DNA of 64,000 bases from an uncultured Gemmiger sp. (GCA_944382785.1 CALWNO010000006.1:1-64000); one strand, 5' to 3'; shown: positions 42,709 to 52,117, numbered from the stretch's first letter. Numbers and translations: made by a program. Notes: generated by a model not told the origin, from the letters alone.

Positions 42709-44065
42709 ATGTATGGTAGCGGCCCCTGCTTCGGGCAGCGGCAAAACGGTGGTGACCTGCGCCTTGCTGGCCGCCCTCAAACGGCGCCGGCATGACCCGT
42801 GCGCCTTCAAATGCGGGCCGGATTATATAGACCCCATGTTCCATCGCGCCATTCTGGGGGTGGAAAGCCATAACCTGGACCTCTACCTCTCCTCCGAGGC
42901 CACGGTGCGCAGCCTGTACGCAGATGCCGTTGCCGGGCACGGCGCCGCTGTGTGTGAAGGGGTCATGGGTTTTTATGACGGTGTGGGCGGTACCACCACC
43001 GATGCTTCCGCCTGGCATCTGGCACACACTTTGGGGATGCCGGTTTTGCTGGTACTGCGGCCCAAAGGAGCCAGTCTGACCCTGGCCGCCACCATCAAGG
43101 GAATGGCGGAGTTCATGCCCCAGAGCCATCTGGCGGGGGTGTTCCTCAACGATTGCAGCGAAAGCCTCTACCACACCCTGGCCCCGGCCCTGGAGGCCAG
43201 AACCGGGGTGCCGGTGCTGGGGTATCTGCCTTCTACCCCGGAGGCTAAATTTGAAAGCCGCCATCTGGGGCTGTACACGGCCATGGAGATCGTGGACCTG
43301 CGGGCGCGGATCAACGCCATTGCGGCGGTGATCCTGCAGACCATGGACTGGAAGCGGTTCGAGACGGTCTTTTCCACCAAGGATCGCACCTCTCCCCGCC
43401 GTCCCTATCCCCAGGCTATGGCGAAGGTGGCGGTGGCCCGGGACGAGGCTTTCTGCTTCACCTATGCCGAAACTATTGAGGCCTTCTGCCGTGCCGGAAT
43501 GGAGCCGGTCTTTTTCAGCCCCCTGCACGATAAAGCTCTGCCTCCGGACATCGGCGGGCTGTATCTGCCCGGGGGCTACCCGGAACTGCACGCGGAGACG
43601 CTCTCCCGCAACGAATCCATGCGCAAGGCCATTCAGGCGGCAGTACAGGGCGGCCTGCCTACCGTGGCAGAATGCGGCGGGTTTCTGTATCTGGGCCAGT
43701 CCTTACAGGATCAGGACTGCCAGACCTTCCCCATGGTGGGGGTACTGCCCAGCCATGGCCTCCGTACCGACAAGCTGGTCCGGTTCGGGTATGCGGAACT
43801 GACCGCCCGTCAGGGCGGCCTGTTGTTCCGCCAGGGGGAGAGCACCCCGGTACACGAATTCCATTACTGGGACAGCACCGAAAACGGGGAAGCCTTTGAG
43901 GCGGTCAAGCCGGTGTCCGGCCGCAAGTGGCTGTGCGGGTTTACCACGCCCACCTTGTATGCGGCTTTTTCTCATCTGTATTTTGCGGGCAATGCCCAGA
44001 TGACCCGCCGGTTTGCCGCAGCCGCCCGCCGATACGCCGCTGAAGAACGGCAAAAGGAAGAATGA
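42701..44065 (+). CDS. cbiA: cobyrinate a,c-diamide synthase
   Basis: 454 aa glutamine amidotransferase ligase. P-loop VAAPASGSGKTVVTCALL, CGPDYIDPMFH, GVMGFYDGVGGTT, and the class I GATase part YLPGGYPELHAETLS with the catalytic Cys in AECGGFLYL. Overlaps cobT (ATGA). Confidence 0.94.
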   Translation: MIECMVAAPASGSGKTVVTCALLAALKRRRHDPCAFKCGPDYIDPMFHRAILGVESHNLDLYLSSEATVRSLYADAVAGHGAAVCEGVMGFYDGVGGTTTDASAWHLAHTLGMPVLLVLRPKGASLTLAATIKGMAEFMPQSHLAGVFLNDCSESLYHTLAPALEARTGVPVLGYLPSTPEAKFESRHLGLYTAMEIVDLRARINAIAAVILQTMDWKRFETVFSTKDRTSPRRPYPQAMAKVAVARDEAFCFTYAETIEAFCRAGMEPVFFSPLHDKALPPDIGGLYLPGGYPELHAETLSRNESMRKAIQAAVQGGLPTVAECGGFLYLGQSLQDQDCQTFPMVGVLPSHGLRTDKLVRFGYAELTARQGGLLFRQGESTPVHEFHYWDSTENGEAFEAVKPVSGRKWLCGFTTPTLYAAFSHLYFAGNAQMTRRFAAAARRYAAEERQKEE

Positions 44066-45144
44066 CCATGCAGGAACAATCGCTTCAATCCCTGATACGT
44101 ACCATCACCCCGCCGGATGAATCCGCCCGCCGTGCGGCCCATACCCATTGGGCTGCCTGTGCCAAACCTCTGGGCGGGCTGGGACTGCTGGAACCCATGA
44201 TCGAGGAGATGGCCTCCCTCACCGGCAGCGCGGAAGTACATCTGCAAAAGCGGACGCTGCTGGTGTTCTGTGCCGACAATGGCGTGGTGGCCGAAGGCGT
44301 CAGTCAGACCGGCAGCGAAGTCACCGCCGTGGTGGCCCGTCAGTTGGGAGCCGGCCACAGCACCGCCTGCCGGATGGCCGCGGTGGCCGGGTGTGGGGTA
44401 CTGCCGGTGGATATGGGCATTCTGGACCCGCCGGAACTCCCCGGCGTGGTCAACGCCCGGGTGACCAATGGCACCGGAAACATAGCCCGGGGCCCGGCCA
44501 TGACCCGAGAACAGGCCGCCGAAGCCGTTTTGCGGGGAATCGACCTGGCCCGGCAGCAAAAGGAAGCCGGTGTGCAGCTGCTGGCAGCGGGGGAGATGGG
44601 CATCGGCAACACCACCACCGCCACCGCCGTGACCTGCGCGCTGCTGGGTCTGGACCCGGCCGCTGTCACCGGGCGGGGAGCAGGCCTTTCCGATGCAGGC
44701 CTTGCCCGCAAGGTGCAGGCCATCCGGCAGGCATTGGCTGTCAACCGGCCTGACCCTGCCGACGCTCTGGACGTATTGGCCAAGGTGGGCGGGCTGGACA
44801 TTGCCGGCTTGTGCGGCCTGTTTCTGGGCGGGGCTCTGTACCGTGTGCCGGTGCTTATGGACGGGGTCATCACGGCAGCTGCGGCCTTGTGCGCCGTTCG
44901 TCTGTGCCCGGCGGCCGCCAGGGCGGTGTTTGCCAGCCACTGTTCTGCCGAACCCTGCGGACGGCTGTTGCTGGATGCCCTGCACAAGGAACCTCTCATC
45001 ACCGCCGGTATGCACCTGGGGGAGGGGACCGGCGCTTTGGCGGCCATGCCGCTATTGGATATGGCCCTGGCTGTCTATCACGGTTCCACCTTTGCCGATT
45101 ACGGCATGCAGGCGTATACCCCCCAGGGAGGAACCGTATGCTGA
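44062..45144 (+). CDS. cobT: nicotinate-nucleotide:dimethylbenzimidazole phosphoribosyltransferase
   Basis: 360 aa. Activates the lower-ligand base to its alpha-riboside phosphate. KPLGGLGLLEPMIEEMASLTG, VFCADNGVVAEGVSQ, EMGIGNTTTATAV (phosphate loop) and the C-terminal LHLGEGTGA-like MHLGEGTGALAAMPLLDMAL with the catalytic glutamate. No bluB or bza genes nearby, so the base is made elsewhere or taken up. Confidence 0.94.
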   Translation: MTMQEQSLQSLIRTITPPDESARRAAHTHWAACAKPLGGLGLLEPMIEEMASLTGSAEVHLQKRTLLVFCADNGVVAEGVSQTGSEVTAVVARQLGAGHSTACRMAAVAGCGVLPVDMGILDPPELPGVVNARVTNGTGNIARGPAMTREQAAEAVLRGIDLARQQKEAGVQLLAAGEMGIGNTTTATAVTCALLGLDPAAVTGRGAGLSDAGLARKVQAIRQALAVNRPDPADALDVLAKVGGLDIAGLCGLFLGGALYRVPVLMDGVITAAAALCAVRLCPAAARAVFASHCSAEPCGRLLLDALHKEPLITAGMHLGEGTGALAAMPLLDMALAVYHGSTFADYGMQAYTPQGGTVC

Positions 45145-45674
45145 CCTTTGTGGTGGGCGGCGCAGGCAGCGGCAAGAGCGCTTACGCCGAGCAGCTGCTG
45201 GCCGCCTGCCCGGGACCGCGGTACTATCTGGCCACTATGCAGGTGTGGGATGAGGAATGCCGCCGCCGGGTGGAGCGCCACCGCGCCCTGCGGGCCGGGC
45301 AGGGATTTCGCACCCTGGAATGTCCCCGCAATCTGGGGGGGCTTCTTCTGCCGGAGCGGGGGGCGGTTTTGTTGGAAGACCTCACCAATCTGGTTGCCAA
45401 TGAGCGGTATGACCCTGACGGCGCCGGGAAAAACACCCTGCAGGCGGTGTGCCGTGGCCTGGAACAGCTGTACTGTCAATGTACCGATCTGATTGTAGTT
45501 GGCAACGAGCTGTTCTGCGGCGGTACCGACTACGCGGGCGATACCGTGGAATATCTGAAGCTTCTTGCCGCCCTGCACCGCCGTCTGGCGGCCAGGGCGG
45601 ACAATGTGTGTGAGGTCGTGGCCGGATGCCCGGTCTACTATAAGGGAAAGGAACCTGTGTATGGTCCTGTTTGA
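45138..45674 (+). CDS. cobU: adenosylcobinamide kinase/adenosylcobinamide-phosphate guanylyltransferase
   Basis: 178 aa. P-loop VVGGAGSGKSAYAEQLL, YLATMQVWDEECRRRVERHRALR (active-site His region), LLEDLTNLVANE, VVGNELFCGG and ADNVCEVVAGCPVYYKG. The GIVP/GRxxQ segment seen in classic CobU is divergent. Overlaps cobT by 7 bp and cobS by 14 bp. A second, shorter CobU-like gene follows cobS. Confidence 0.85.
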   Translation: MLTFVVGGAGSGKSAYAEQLLAACPGPRYYLATMQVWDEECRRRVERHRALRAGQGFRTLECPRNLGGLLLPERGAVLLEDLTNLVANERYDPDGAGKNTLQAVCRGLEQLYCQCTDLIVVGNELFCGGTDYAGDTVEYLKLLAALHRRLAARADNVCEVVAGCPVYYKGKEPVYGPV

Positions 45675-46431
45675 AACGATTGCGGTGGCCTTCGGCATGT
45701 TCAGTGCCCTGCCCATGCCCCAGCCCCAATGGAATGGGCGCAACATGCGGTATGCCATGTGCGCTTTTCCGCTGATCGGGGTAGTGTGCGGCCTTGTGTG
45801 GTATGCCTGGGCCTGGGTCTGCGGACAGTTTGCCCTGCCGGTGCTGCTGCAGGCGGCAGGGCTTTGCCTTGTGCCGGTCCTGATCACCGGCGGCATCCAT
45901 CTGGACGGCTACGCCGATACCTGTGACGCCCTGGCCAGCTGTGCCGAACCGGCCAAAAAACAGGCCATTCTGGCCGACCCCCACTGCGGGGCCTTTGCGG
46001 TCATCCGCCTGTGCAGCTACTTCGTAGCTACCCTGGGCCTGTGCGCCGCTATAAACCCTACCCCCGCCGCCGGGTTCTGCATGGGGGTATGCTTCACCCT
46101 GGAACGGGCTCTGTCCGGGCTGGCAGTGACCAGTTTTCCCCTGGCCAAAAACACGGGCCTGGCCCATACCTTTGCCACCACCGCCGACCGGGACCGGGTG
46201 CGCCGGATCCTGACGGTTGTCTGTGTCCTGTTGTGTGTATTTCTGGTAGCCGCCGGCGGTGGTCTGGCTGTTGTGGCTGCTTTGCTGGTGTTCTGGCATT
46301 ACCACTGCACCGCCCAGAAACAGTTCGGCGGAATCAGCGGCGATCTGGCCGGCTGGTTTGTGCAGCGGGCGGAATTCTGGATGCTGGCGGCCCTCACCGC
46401 CGGACAATGGATCTGGGGGTGGACGCTGTGA
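45661..46431 (+). CDS. cobS: adenosylcobinamide-GDP ribazoletransferase (cobalamin synthase)
   Basis: 256-aa membrane protein joining adenosyl-GDP-cobinamide and alpha-ribazole. The metal motif GGIHLDGYADTCDAL and the hydrophobic pattern (five to seven helices) are typical; FGGISGDLAGWF near the end is a second conserved loop. Overlaps the next gene by 4 bp. Confidence 0.92.
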   Translation: MVLFETIAVAFGMFSALPMPQPQWNGRNMRYAMCAFPLIGVVCGLVWYAWAWVCGQFALPVLLQAAGLCLVPVLITGGIHLDGYADTCDALASCAEPAKKQAILADPHCGAFAVIRLCSYFVATLGLCAAINPTPAAGFCMGVCFTLERALSGLAVTSFPLAKNTGLAHTFATTADRDRVRRILTVVCVLLCVFLVAAGGGLAVVAALLVFWHYHCTAQKQFGGISGDLAGWFVQRAEFWMLAALTAGQWIWGWTL

Positions 46432-46766
46432 TTCTCATAACCGGGCCCTTGTTTGCGGGCAAGACTGACTTTTCCCATACCCTCTGGCCGGATGTGGCTA
46501 CTTTTGACGATCATGTCTGCCTCAATGCCCAGACGCTCGCGGAAAACTGTCCGAACCTGCCCGCTCTGGCGGACCGTCTGGCCGCTCAATATGCAGTAAT
46601 TACCCTCACCGAGGTGGGCGGTGGTGTGGTGCCTACCGACCCGGCCCAGCGCGCCGCCCGGGAAGCCGCCGGGCGCCTCGGCTGCCTGCTGGCGGCCCGG
46701 GCGGATACGGTGGTGCGGGTTTTCTGCGGGCTGCCCCTTGTCTTGAAAGGAGATCTTCCTCAATGA
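46428..46766 (+). CDS. short CobU-like protein
   Basis: 112 aa from a GTG start inside the cobS stop. N-terminal P-loop ILITGPLFAGKTDFSHTL, then TEVGGGVVPTDPAQRAAREAAGRLGCLLAARADTVVRVFCGLPLVLKG, which closely matches the C-terminal half of CobU. The middle region with the RxxHR active-site histidine is missing. It may be a CobU paralogue with a partial activity or a complementing subunit for the divergent cobU upstream; not a simple truncation, as its start and stop fit the operon overlaps. Confidence 0.7.
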   Translation: MILITGPLFAGKTDFSHTLWPDVATFDDHVCLNAQTLAENCPNLPALADRLAAQYAVITLTEVGGGVVPTDPAQRAAREAAGRLGCLLAARADTVVRVFCGLPLVLKGDLPQ

Positions 46767-47362
46767 AAATTTATCTGTTGCGCCATGGACTGACCATCTA
46801 TAACACCGAAAAGCGGTACCAGGGACAGCGGGATATCCCCCTGTCGCCGGAAGGCATGGCCATGCTGCGCCAGGCGGATTTCACCACCGACCTTGTCTAT
46901 GTCAGCCCCCTGACCCGGGCACGGCAGACGGCAGCCATTCTTTTCCCCGGTGCCAAACAGGTACAGGTGCCGGATCTGCGGGAAATGTGCTTCGGCAGTT
47001 TTGAGGGCCGCAACTACAAGGAGATGGAGCACGACCCCGATTACCTGGCCTGGGTGCAGGCCAACTGCGAGACCACCTGCCCGGACGGGGAACGCAAGAC
47101 GGATTTCTGCAACCGGACCTGTGCGGCCTTTGCCAAACTGGTGGAGGAAAACCTGGCCCAGGGCAGGGAAACGATGGTCATTGTGGCCCACGGCGGCACC
47201 CAGATGTCGGTGATGGAGCGGTACGCGGTGCCCCACAAGGAATACTACCAGTGGTGTGCTCCCAATGCGGGCGGATATCTGCTGGACGCCTGTGACTGGC
47301 AGAAGGACCATGTCCTGCATCTGCTTAAAACAGTCCAATACACGAAAGAGGCCGCCCGATGA
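46763..47362 (+). CDS. cobC: alpha-ribazole phosphatase-type histidine phosphatase
   Basis: 199 aa phosphoglycerate-mutase-like enzyme. LLRHGLTIYN carries the phospho-accepting His, RARQTA the second Arg, REMCFGSFEGR and VAHGGT the remaining active site. In this operon it should dephosphorylate alpha-ribazole 5'-phosphate or adenosylcobalamin 5'-phosphate. SD GAAAGGAG. Confidence 0.88.
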   Translation: MKIYLLRHGLTIYNTEKRYQGQRDIPLSPEGMAMLRQADFTTDLVYVSPLTRARQTAAILFPGAKQVQVPDLREMCFGSFEGRNYKEMEHDPDYLAWVQANCETTCPDGERKTDFCNRTCAAFAKLVEENLAQGRETMVIVAHGGTQMSVMERYAVPHKEYYQWCAPNAGGYLLDACDWQKDHVLHLLKTVQYTKEAAR

Positions 47363-48324
47363 TGCTTTGCGCCGCTATCCTCTGCGGATTTCTTCTGGAC
47401 ATGCTGCTGGCAGACCCGGAATGGATGCCCCACCCGGTGGTGCTGATGGGCAAAGCCATCACGGCACTGGAACCTCGCCTGCGCCGTCGGTTTGCGGATA
47501 CACCCAAAGGGCAGCTGGCGGCCGGGCGGGTGCTGGCGGCGGTTCTGCCCCTGGCAACGCTGCTGATCACGGGTGCCGTCTGCCTGGGGGCGGAGGCCCT
47601 GCACCCGGCGCTGGGCTTTGCGGTGCAGACCTTCTGGTGCTGGCAGGCTCTGGCGGTGCGGGGCCTGGCCAAGGAGAGCCGCAACGTATACCAAAAACTT
47701 ACCACCGATACCTTGCCCAATGCCCGGCAGGCGGTGGCGCGGATCGTGGGCCGGGATACCCAGGCTCTTTCCGCCCAAGGCGTGACCAAAGCGGCGGTGG
47801 AGACGGTGGCGGAAAACTTTTCTGACGGTGTCATGGCACCGCTGCTGTATATGCTCATCGGTGGAGCACCCCTGGCCCTGTGCTACAAGGCCATCAACAC
47901 CATGGACAGCATGGTGGGGTACAAAAATGACCGGTATCTCTACTTCGGCCGGGCGGCGGCCCACCTGGATGATGGGGCAGGGTATCTGCCCGCCCGGCTG
48001 GCAGCCCTCTTCTGGATTGCCGCTGCGGCTCTGACCGGGCAGAATGCCGGGCAGGCCTTTTGTATCTGGCGGCGGGACCGGCGCAACCACGCCAGCCCCA
48101 ACAGCGCCCAGACCGAGTCGGCCTGCGCGGGCGCCTTGGGGGTACAGCTGGCGGGCCCGGCGTACTACTTCGGGCAACTGTATGAGAAACCCACCATCGG
48201 GGATCCCACACGCCCCATAGAACCCCGGGACATTTTGCGGGCCAACCGGATGCTGTACACCGCCAGTGTGCTGGCGCTGGCCGTGGGTCTGGCGGTACGG
48301 GCGGCCTTATGGATTCTGCTTTGA
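47359..48324 (+). CDS. cbiB: adenosylcobinamide-phosphate synthase
   Basis: 321-aa membrane protein attaching the aminopropanol arm. MLLADPEWMPHPVVLMG, KAAVETVAENFSDGVMAPLLYMLIGGAPLALCYKAINTMDSMVGYKN and the RDRRNHASPNSAQTESACAGALGVQLAG region are diagnostic. ATGA overlap with cobC. Confidence 0.93.
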   Translation: MMLCAAILCGFLLDMLLADPEWMPHPVVLMGKAITALEPRLRRRFADTPKGQLAAGRVLAAVLPLATLLITGAVCLGAEALHPALGFAVQTFWCWQALAVRGLAKESRNVYQKLTTDTLPNARQAVARIVGRDTQALSAQGVTKAAVETVAENFSDGVMAPLLYMLIGGAPLALCYKAINTMDSMVGYKNDRYLYFGRAAAHLDDGAGYLPARLAALFWIAAAALTGQNAGQAFCIWRRDRRNHASPNSAQTESACAGALGVQLAGPAYYFGQLYEKPTIGDPTRPIEPRDILRANRMLYTASVLALAVGLAVRAALWILL

Positions 48325-48346
48325 ATTGCACAAGAAAGGAAACAGT

Positions 48347-49402
48347 ATGCCACAGCTGACACATGGGGGAGACTGGGCCGGGTTTGCGGCCGAATATGGC
48401 ACCATGCCCCTGGATTTTTCGGCCAATATCAGCCCGCTGGGCCTGCCGGAAGGGGTACGCCGGGCCATTGCCGAAGCCGCAGCCGGGCAGGACCGCTACC
48501 CGGACCCCCTGTGCCGGGAACTGTGTGCTGCCATCGGCAAAAGCCGGCGCCTGCCGGCAGAGTGGGTCCTTTGCGGCAACGGGGCCGCCGATCTGATCTG
48601 GCGGCTGGCCCTGGCTCTGAAGCCACGCCGCGCTTTGCTCACGGCCCCCACCTTTGCGGAATATGCGGCCGCCCTGCACAGCGTGGGCTGTGAGGTGTCG
48701 GAATATCTTCTGCACCCGGAAACGGAGTTTGCCGTTGATGAAACATTCCTGAATGCCATCACCCCGGAAACCGACCTGGTCCTGCTGTGTGAGCCCAACA
48801 ACCCCACCGGTCGAACCACCGACCCGGACTTGCTCCGTGCAATTCTGAAAAAATGCACCACCACCGGTACCCTGCTGGCGGTGGATGAATGTTTCAATGA
48901 ATTCCTGGACGATCCCGCCGCCCATACGTTGGAGGGCAGCCTGGCCGATCATCCCAATCTGCTGATCTTCAAAGCCTTTACCAAATGGTATGCCATGGCG
49001 GGGGTGCGCCTGGGGTATGTGCTGGGCAGCGATACCGCCCTTTTGGAATGTCTGCGGGCAGCAGGGCAGCCGTGGGCGGTCTCCGGCCTGGCCCAGGCAG
49101 CGGGGCTGGCCGCCTTGCAGGAAACCGGGTACAGCCGCACGCTCCACGCTCTGATTGCCGAACAGCGCCCGCGCCTGGGCGACGGTCTGGCAAAACTGGG
49201 GTGTAAGGTCATTCCGGGGCAGGCAAATTATCTGCTGTTTTTCCATGAACGGCGGGACCTGGTCCCGGCACTGCGCCGAAAAAGGGTTCTGCTGCGGGAT
49301 TGCTCCAACTATACCGGACTGGGCCCGGGGTGGTACCGCTGTGCTGTGCGCAGCAAAGCCGAAAACGATGCCTTTTTGCAGGCGCTGGGGGAGGTGCTCT
49401 GA
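48347..49402 (+). CDS. cobD: threonine-phosphate decarboxylase (HisC-like)
   Basis: 351 aa PLP enzyme of aminotransferase class I fold producing (R)-1-aminopropan-2-ol phosphate. HGGDW at the start, LDFSANISPLGLP, CEPNNPTGRTT, and PLP lysine in FKAFTKWYAMAGVRLGY. ATG 48347 has AAGAAAGGAAA upstream. Followed directly (0 bp) by cobQ. Confidence 0.92.
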   Translation: MPQLTHGGDWAGFAAEYGTMPLDFSANISPLGLPEGVRRAIAEAAAGQDRYPDPLCRELCAAIGKSRRLPAEWVLCGNGAADLIWRLALALKPRRALLTAPTFAEYAAALHSVGCEVSEYLLHPETEFAVDETFLNAITPETDLVLLCEPNNPTGRTTDPDLLRAILKKCTTTGTLLAVDECFNEFLDDPAAHTLEGSLADHPNLLIFKAFTKWYAMAGVRLGYVLGSDTALLECLRAAGQPWAVSGLAQAAGLAALQETGYSRTLHALIAEQRPRLGDGLAKLGCKVIPGQANYLLFFHERRDLVPALRRKRVLLRDCSNYTGLGPGWYRCAVRSKAENDAFLQALGEVL

Positions 49403-50884
49403 ATGGCAAAATGTATCATGGTACAGGGGACTATGTCCGGGGCAGGAAAAAGCCTTCTGGTCACGGCGCTGTGCCGCATCTTCCGCCAGGACGGGCTGCG
49501 TGTGGCCCCCTTCAAGAGCCAGAACATGGCCCTCAACAGTTATATCACCCGGGATGGCCTGGAGATGGGCCGCGCCCAGGTGGCCCAGGCGGAGGCCGCC
49601 GGCCGGGAACCGGACGTGCGGATGAATCCTATCCTGCTCAAGCCTTCCAGCGATACGGGCAGCCAGCTCATAGTCAACGGACGGGTCCGGGGACAGTACG
49701 CTGCCCGGGACTACTTTGCCATGAAAAAGACCCTCATCCCGGACATTCTGCAGGCCTACCACAGCCTGGCGGCGGAAAACGATGTCATTGTCATTGAGGG
49801 AGCGGGCAGCCCGGCGGAGATCAACCTCAAGGCGGACGACATCGTCAACATGGGGCTGGCCGCCATGGTTAACGCCCCGGTTCTGCTGGTGGGGGATATT
49901 GACCGGGGCGGGGTGTTCGCCCAGCTGTACGGGACCATCGCCCTGCTGGAAGAAGCGGAGCGTGCCCGCATTGTGGGCACCGTCATCAACAAGTTCCGGG
50001 GGGATGTGAGTCTGTTGGAACCGGGACTGCAGATGCTCCGGGAAAAGACCGGCATCCCGGTGCTGGGGGTAGTGCCCTATGGCCGGTGGGATATCGACGA
50101 TGAGGACAGCCTGGCCCCCCGCCTTGCTCACACAAGGGCAGAACGCCCGGTGGACATAGCGGTCATCCGGCTGCCCCACATCTCCAACTTTACGGATTTT
50201 GCTCCCCTGGAAAGTCATCCGGCCCTGGGTGTGCGCTATGTCTCAGCCGCCCAGCAGCTGGGAACACCGGATCTGGTGATCCTGCCCGGTACCAAAAGTA
50301 CAGTGGATGACCTGCTCTGGCTGCGCAGCAGCGGTCTGGAAGCGGCAATCCTGAAACTGGCAGCAGGGGATACCCCCCTCCTGGGGGTATGCGGCGGATA
50401 TCAGATGCTGGGCAACACTATCTGTGATCCGGAAGGGGTGGAGGCAAAGGGCACGGTGGCAGGGCTCGGCCTGCTGCCCTGTGATACGGTATTCAGTCCC
50501 CAAAAGACCCGCACCCGTATGCAGGCCCGGGTTCTGGCCCAACCTTTTACGGGGGCGGAACTGGACGGGTACGAAATCCATATGGGCCGCACAAAACGCA
50601 CCGGCGGAGAGCCTTTCTGCCGTCTGCACACCGGGGCCGAGGACGGCGCCGTGCAGGACAATGTGTTCGGCACCTATCTGCACGGCCTGTTTGATTCCGG
50701 CAGTCTGACCGACCGCCTGGCCGCCTGGCTGCTGGCGAAAAAGGGGCTTCCGGCGGACCATTTCCATATGCCGGACCACACCGCCTACAAAGAGGAACAG
50801 TATGACCGGCTGGCAGCCGGGGTGCGGGCCGCCCTGAATATGAAGGCAATCTACCGCGCAATGGAGGACTATCACCATGAATAA
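49403..50884 (+). CDS. cbiP: cobyric acid synthase
   Basis: 493 aa (CobQ/CbiP). Amidates side chains b, d, e and g. MVQGTMSGAGKSLLVTALCRIF, FKSQNMALNSYITRDGLEMGRAQVAQA, IEGAGSPAEINL, and GATase Cys in LGVCGGYQMLG with the C-terminal His in YLHGLFDS. Overlaps cobO by 8 bp. Confidence 0.95.
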   Translation: MAKCIMVQGTMSGAGKSLLVTALCRIFRQDGLRVAPFKSQNMALNSYITRDGLEMGRAQVAQAEAAGREPDVRMNPILLKPSSDTGSQLIVNGRVRGQYAARDYFAMKKTLIPDILQAYHSLAAENDVIVIEGAGSPAEINLKADDIVNMGLAAMVNAPVLLVGDIDRGGVFAQLYGTIALLEEAERARIVGTVINKFRGDVSLLEPGLQMLREKTGIPVLGVVPYGRWDIDDEDSLAPRLAHTRAERPVDIAVIRLPHISNFTDFAPLESHPALGVRYVSAAQQLGTPDLVILPGTKSTVDDLLWLRSSGLEAAILKLAAGDTPLLGVCGGYQMLGNTICDPEGVEAKGTVAGLGLLPCDTVFSPQKTRTRMQARVLAQPFTGAELDGYEIHMGRTKRTGGEPFCRLHTGAEDGAVQDNVFGTYLHGLFDSGSLTDRLAAWLLAKKGLPADHFHMPDHTAYKEEQYDRLAAGVRAALNMKAIYRAMEDYHHE

Positions 50885-51389
50885 AGGACTGGTACATCTG
50901 TACTGGGGGGACGGCAAAGGCAAGACCACAGCGGCTTTCGGGCTGGCGCTGCGCATGCTGGGCAGCGGCGGCAGCGTTGCTGTGGTGCAGTTCCTGAAGG
51001 ATGGGCAGAGCAGTGAGCTGCAGCCCTTGCGTCAATTGGGGGCCCGGGTGTATTCCGGTCAGCCGGGTACCGGCTTTTTCTCCCAAATGACACCGGAAGA
51101 GCGCAGGACGGTCCGTGCCCGGCACGATGACCTGCTGCAACAGGCCCTGGCGCAGCCCTGTGACCTGCTGGTTCTGGATGAAGCCTGTGCGGCCTGCCGT
51201 CTGGGCATGGTGGACGAAGGCCTTGTGCGCCATGCGGTGCTGGACCGCCCGGCGGGCAGGGAAGTGGTGCTGACCGGCCGGGACCCGGCGGACTGGATGC
51301 AGCTGGCGGCGGACTACTCCACCGAGATGCGCTGCCACAAGCACCCCTATCAGCAGGGAATCACCGCCAGAAAGGGAGTGGAGTATTGA
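50877..51389 (+). CDS. cobO: corrinoid adenosyltransferase (CobO/BtuR type)
   Basis: 170 aa. Forms the Co-C bond with ATP. P-loop YWGDGKGKTTAAFGLALRMLG (atypical, binds ATP in reverse), QFLKDGQSSEL, LVLDEACAACRLGMVDE, VVLTGRDP. A Cys/His-containing end (MRCHKHPYQQGITARKGVEY) is normal. Confidence 0.93.
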   Translation: MNKGLVHLYWGDGKGKTTAAFGLALRMLGSGGSVAVVQFLKDGQSSELQPLRQLGARVYSGQPGTGFFSQMTPEERRTVRARHDDLLQQALAQPCDLLVLDEACAACRLGMVDEGLVRHAVLDRPAGREVVLTGRDPADWMQLAADYSTEMRCHKHPYQQGITARKGVEY

Positions 51390-52063
51390 GCACCGAACCA
51401 AAACATCATCTGCCCGCAGACATTGAGCGCACCAGCATGTCCATCATTGAATCGGAACTGGAAGCACGCGGCATCACCCTGACGCCGGAAACCCGGGCGG
51501 TGGTCAAGCGGGTCATCCACACCACGGCAGACTTTGACTATGCCGAAAACCTGCAATTCACGCCGCAGGCGGTGGCCCTGGGGGTACAGGCGCTGCAGCG
51601 GGGAGTGCCCATTGTCACCGATACCAACATGGCCAGGGCGGGCGTCAGCAAACCCAGCCTTGCCAGGCTGAATACCCGGGTCTATTGTTTTATGGCGGAC
51701 CCGGCGGTGGCGGAACAGGCCCGGCAACAGGGAACTACCCGGGCGGTGGCGGCCATGCATCATGCCGCCGAAACCTTGCCCGATGCCATTCTGGCGGTGG
51801 GCAATGCCCCCACGGCGTTGCTGGCCATTGCAGACCTGATTGAACAGGGGCTTCGCCCGGCCCTGGTGGTGGGAGTCCCGGTGGGCTTCGTGAACGTGGT
51901 GGAAAGCAAGGAGCGTCTGATGCAGGCGTGTGAATCTGTCGGTGTGCCGGCCATTGCCGCCATGGGGCGCAAGGGCGGCAGCAACGTGGCTGCGGCCATC
52001 TGCAATGCGCTTTTGTATACAGCCCTGGATACCCTGGACCCGACTCGTCGAGGCTGGCAATAA
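51386..52063 (+). CDS. cbiC: cobalt-precorrin-8 methylmutase
   Basis: 225 aa. Moves the C11 methyl to C12. SMSIIESEL and the catalytic His in VKRVIHTTADFDYAENL; DTNMARAGVSK and VGVPVGFVNVVESKERL follow. Start is TTG 51386 overlapping the cobO stop, with AAAGGGAG upstream. Last gene of the riboswitch operon. Confidence 0.94.
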   Translation: MSTEPKHHLPADIERTSMSIIESELEARGITLTPETRAVVKRVIHTTADFDYAENLQFTPQAVALGVQALQRGVPIVTDTNMARAGVSKPSLARLNTRVYCFMADPAVAEQARQQGTTRAVAAMHHAAETLPDAILAVGNAPTALLAIADLIEQGLRPALVVGVPVGFVNVVESKERLMQACESVGVPAIAAMGRKGGSNVAAAICNALLYTALDTLDPTRRGWQ

Positions 52064-52075
52064 GAAAATGATGAC

Positions 52076-52117
52076 CGGTTTTTTGTGTTTTCGGATACAG
52101 AAAGCCGACTTTTTTTG
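52076..52117 (+). terminator. terminator of the cobalamin operon
   Basis: CGGTTTTTTGT pairs with ACAGAAAGCCG (two G-T wobbles), 10-nt loop, then T7 after AC. It ends a ~19.7-kb operon. Confidence 0.75.

Noticed and set aside
47894..50218. A 774-codon minus-strand open frame across cbiB-cobD-cbiP
   Set aside because: Antisense shadow of well-supported B12 genes; His/Gly/Gln-rich composition without motifs.
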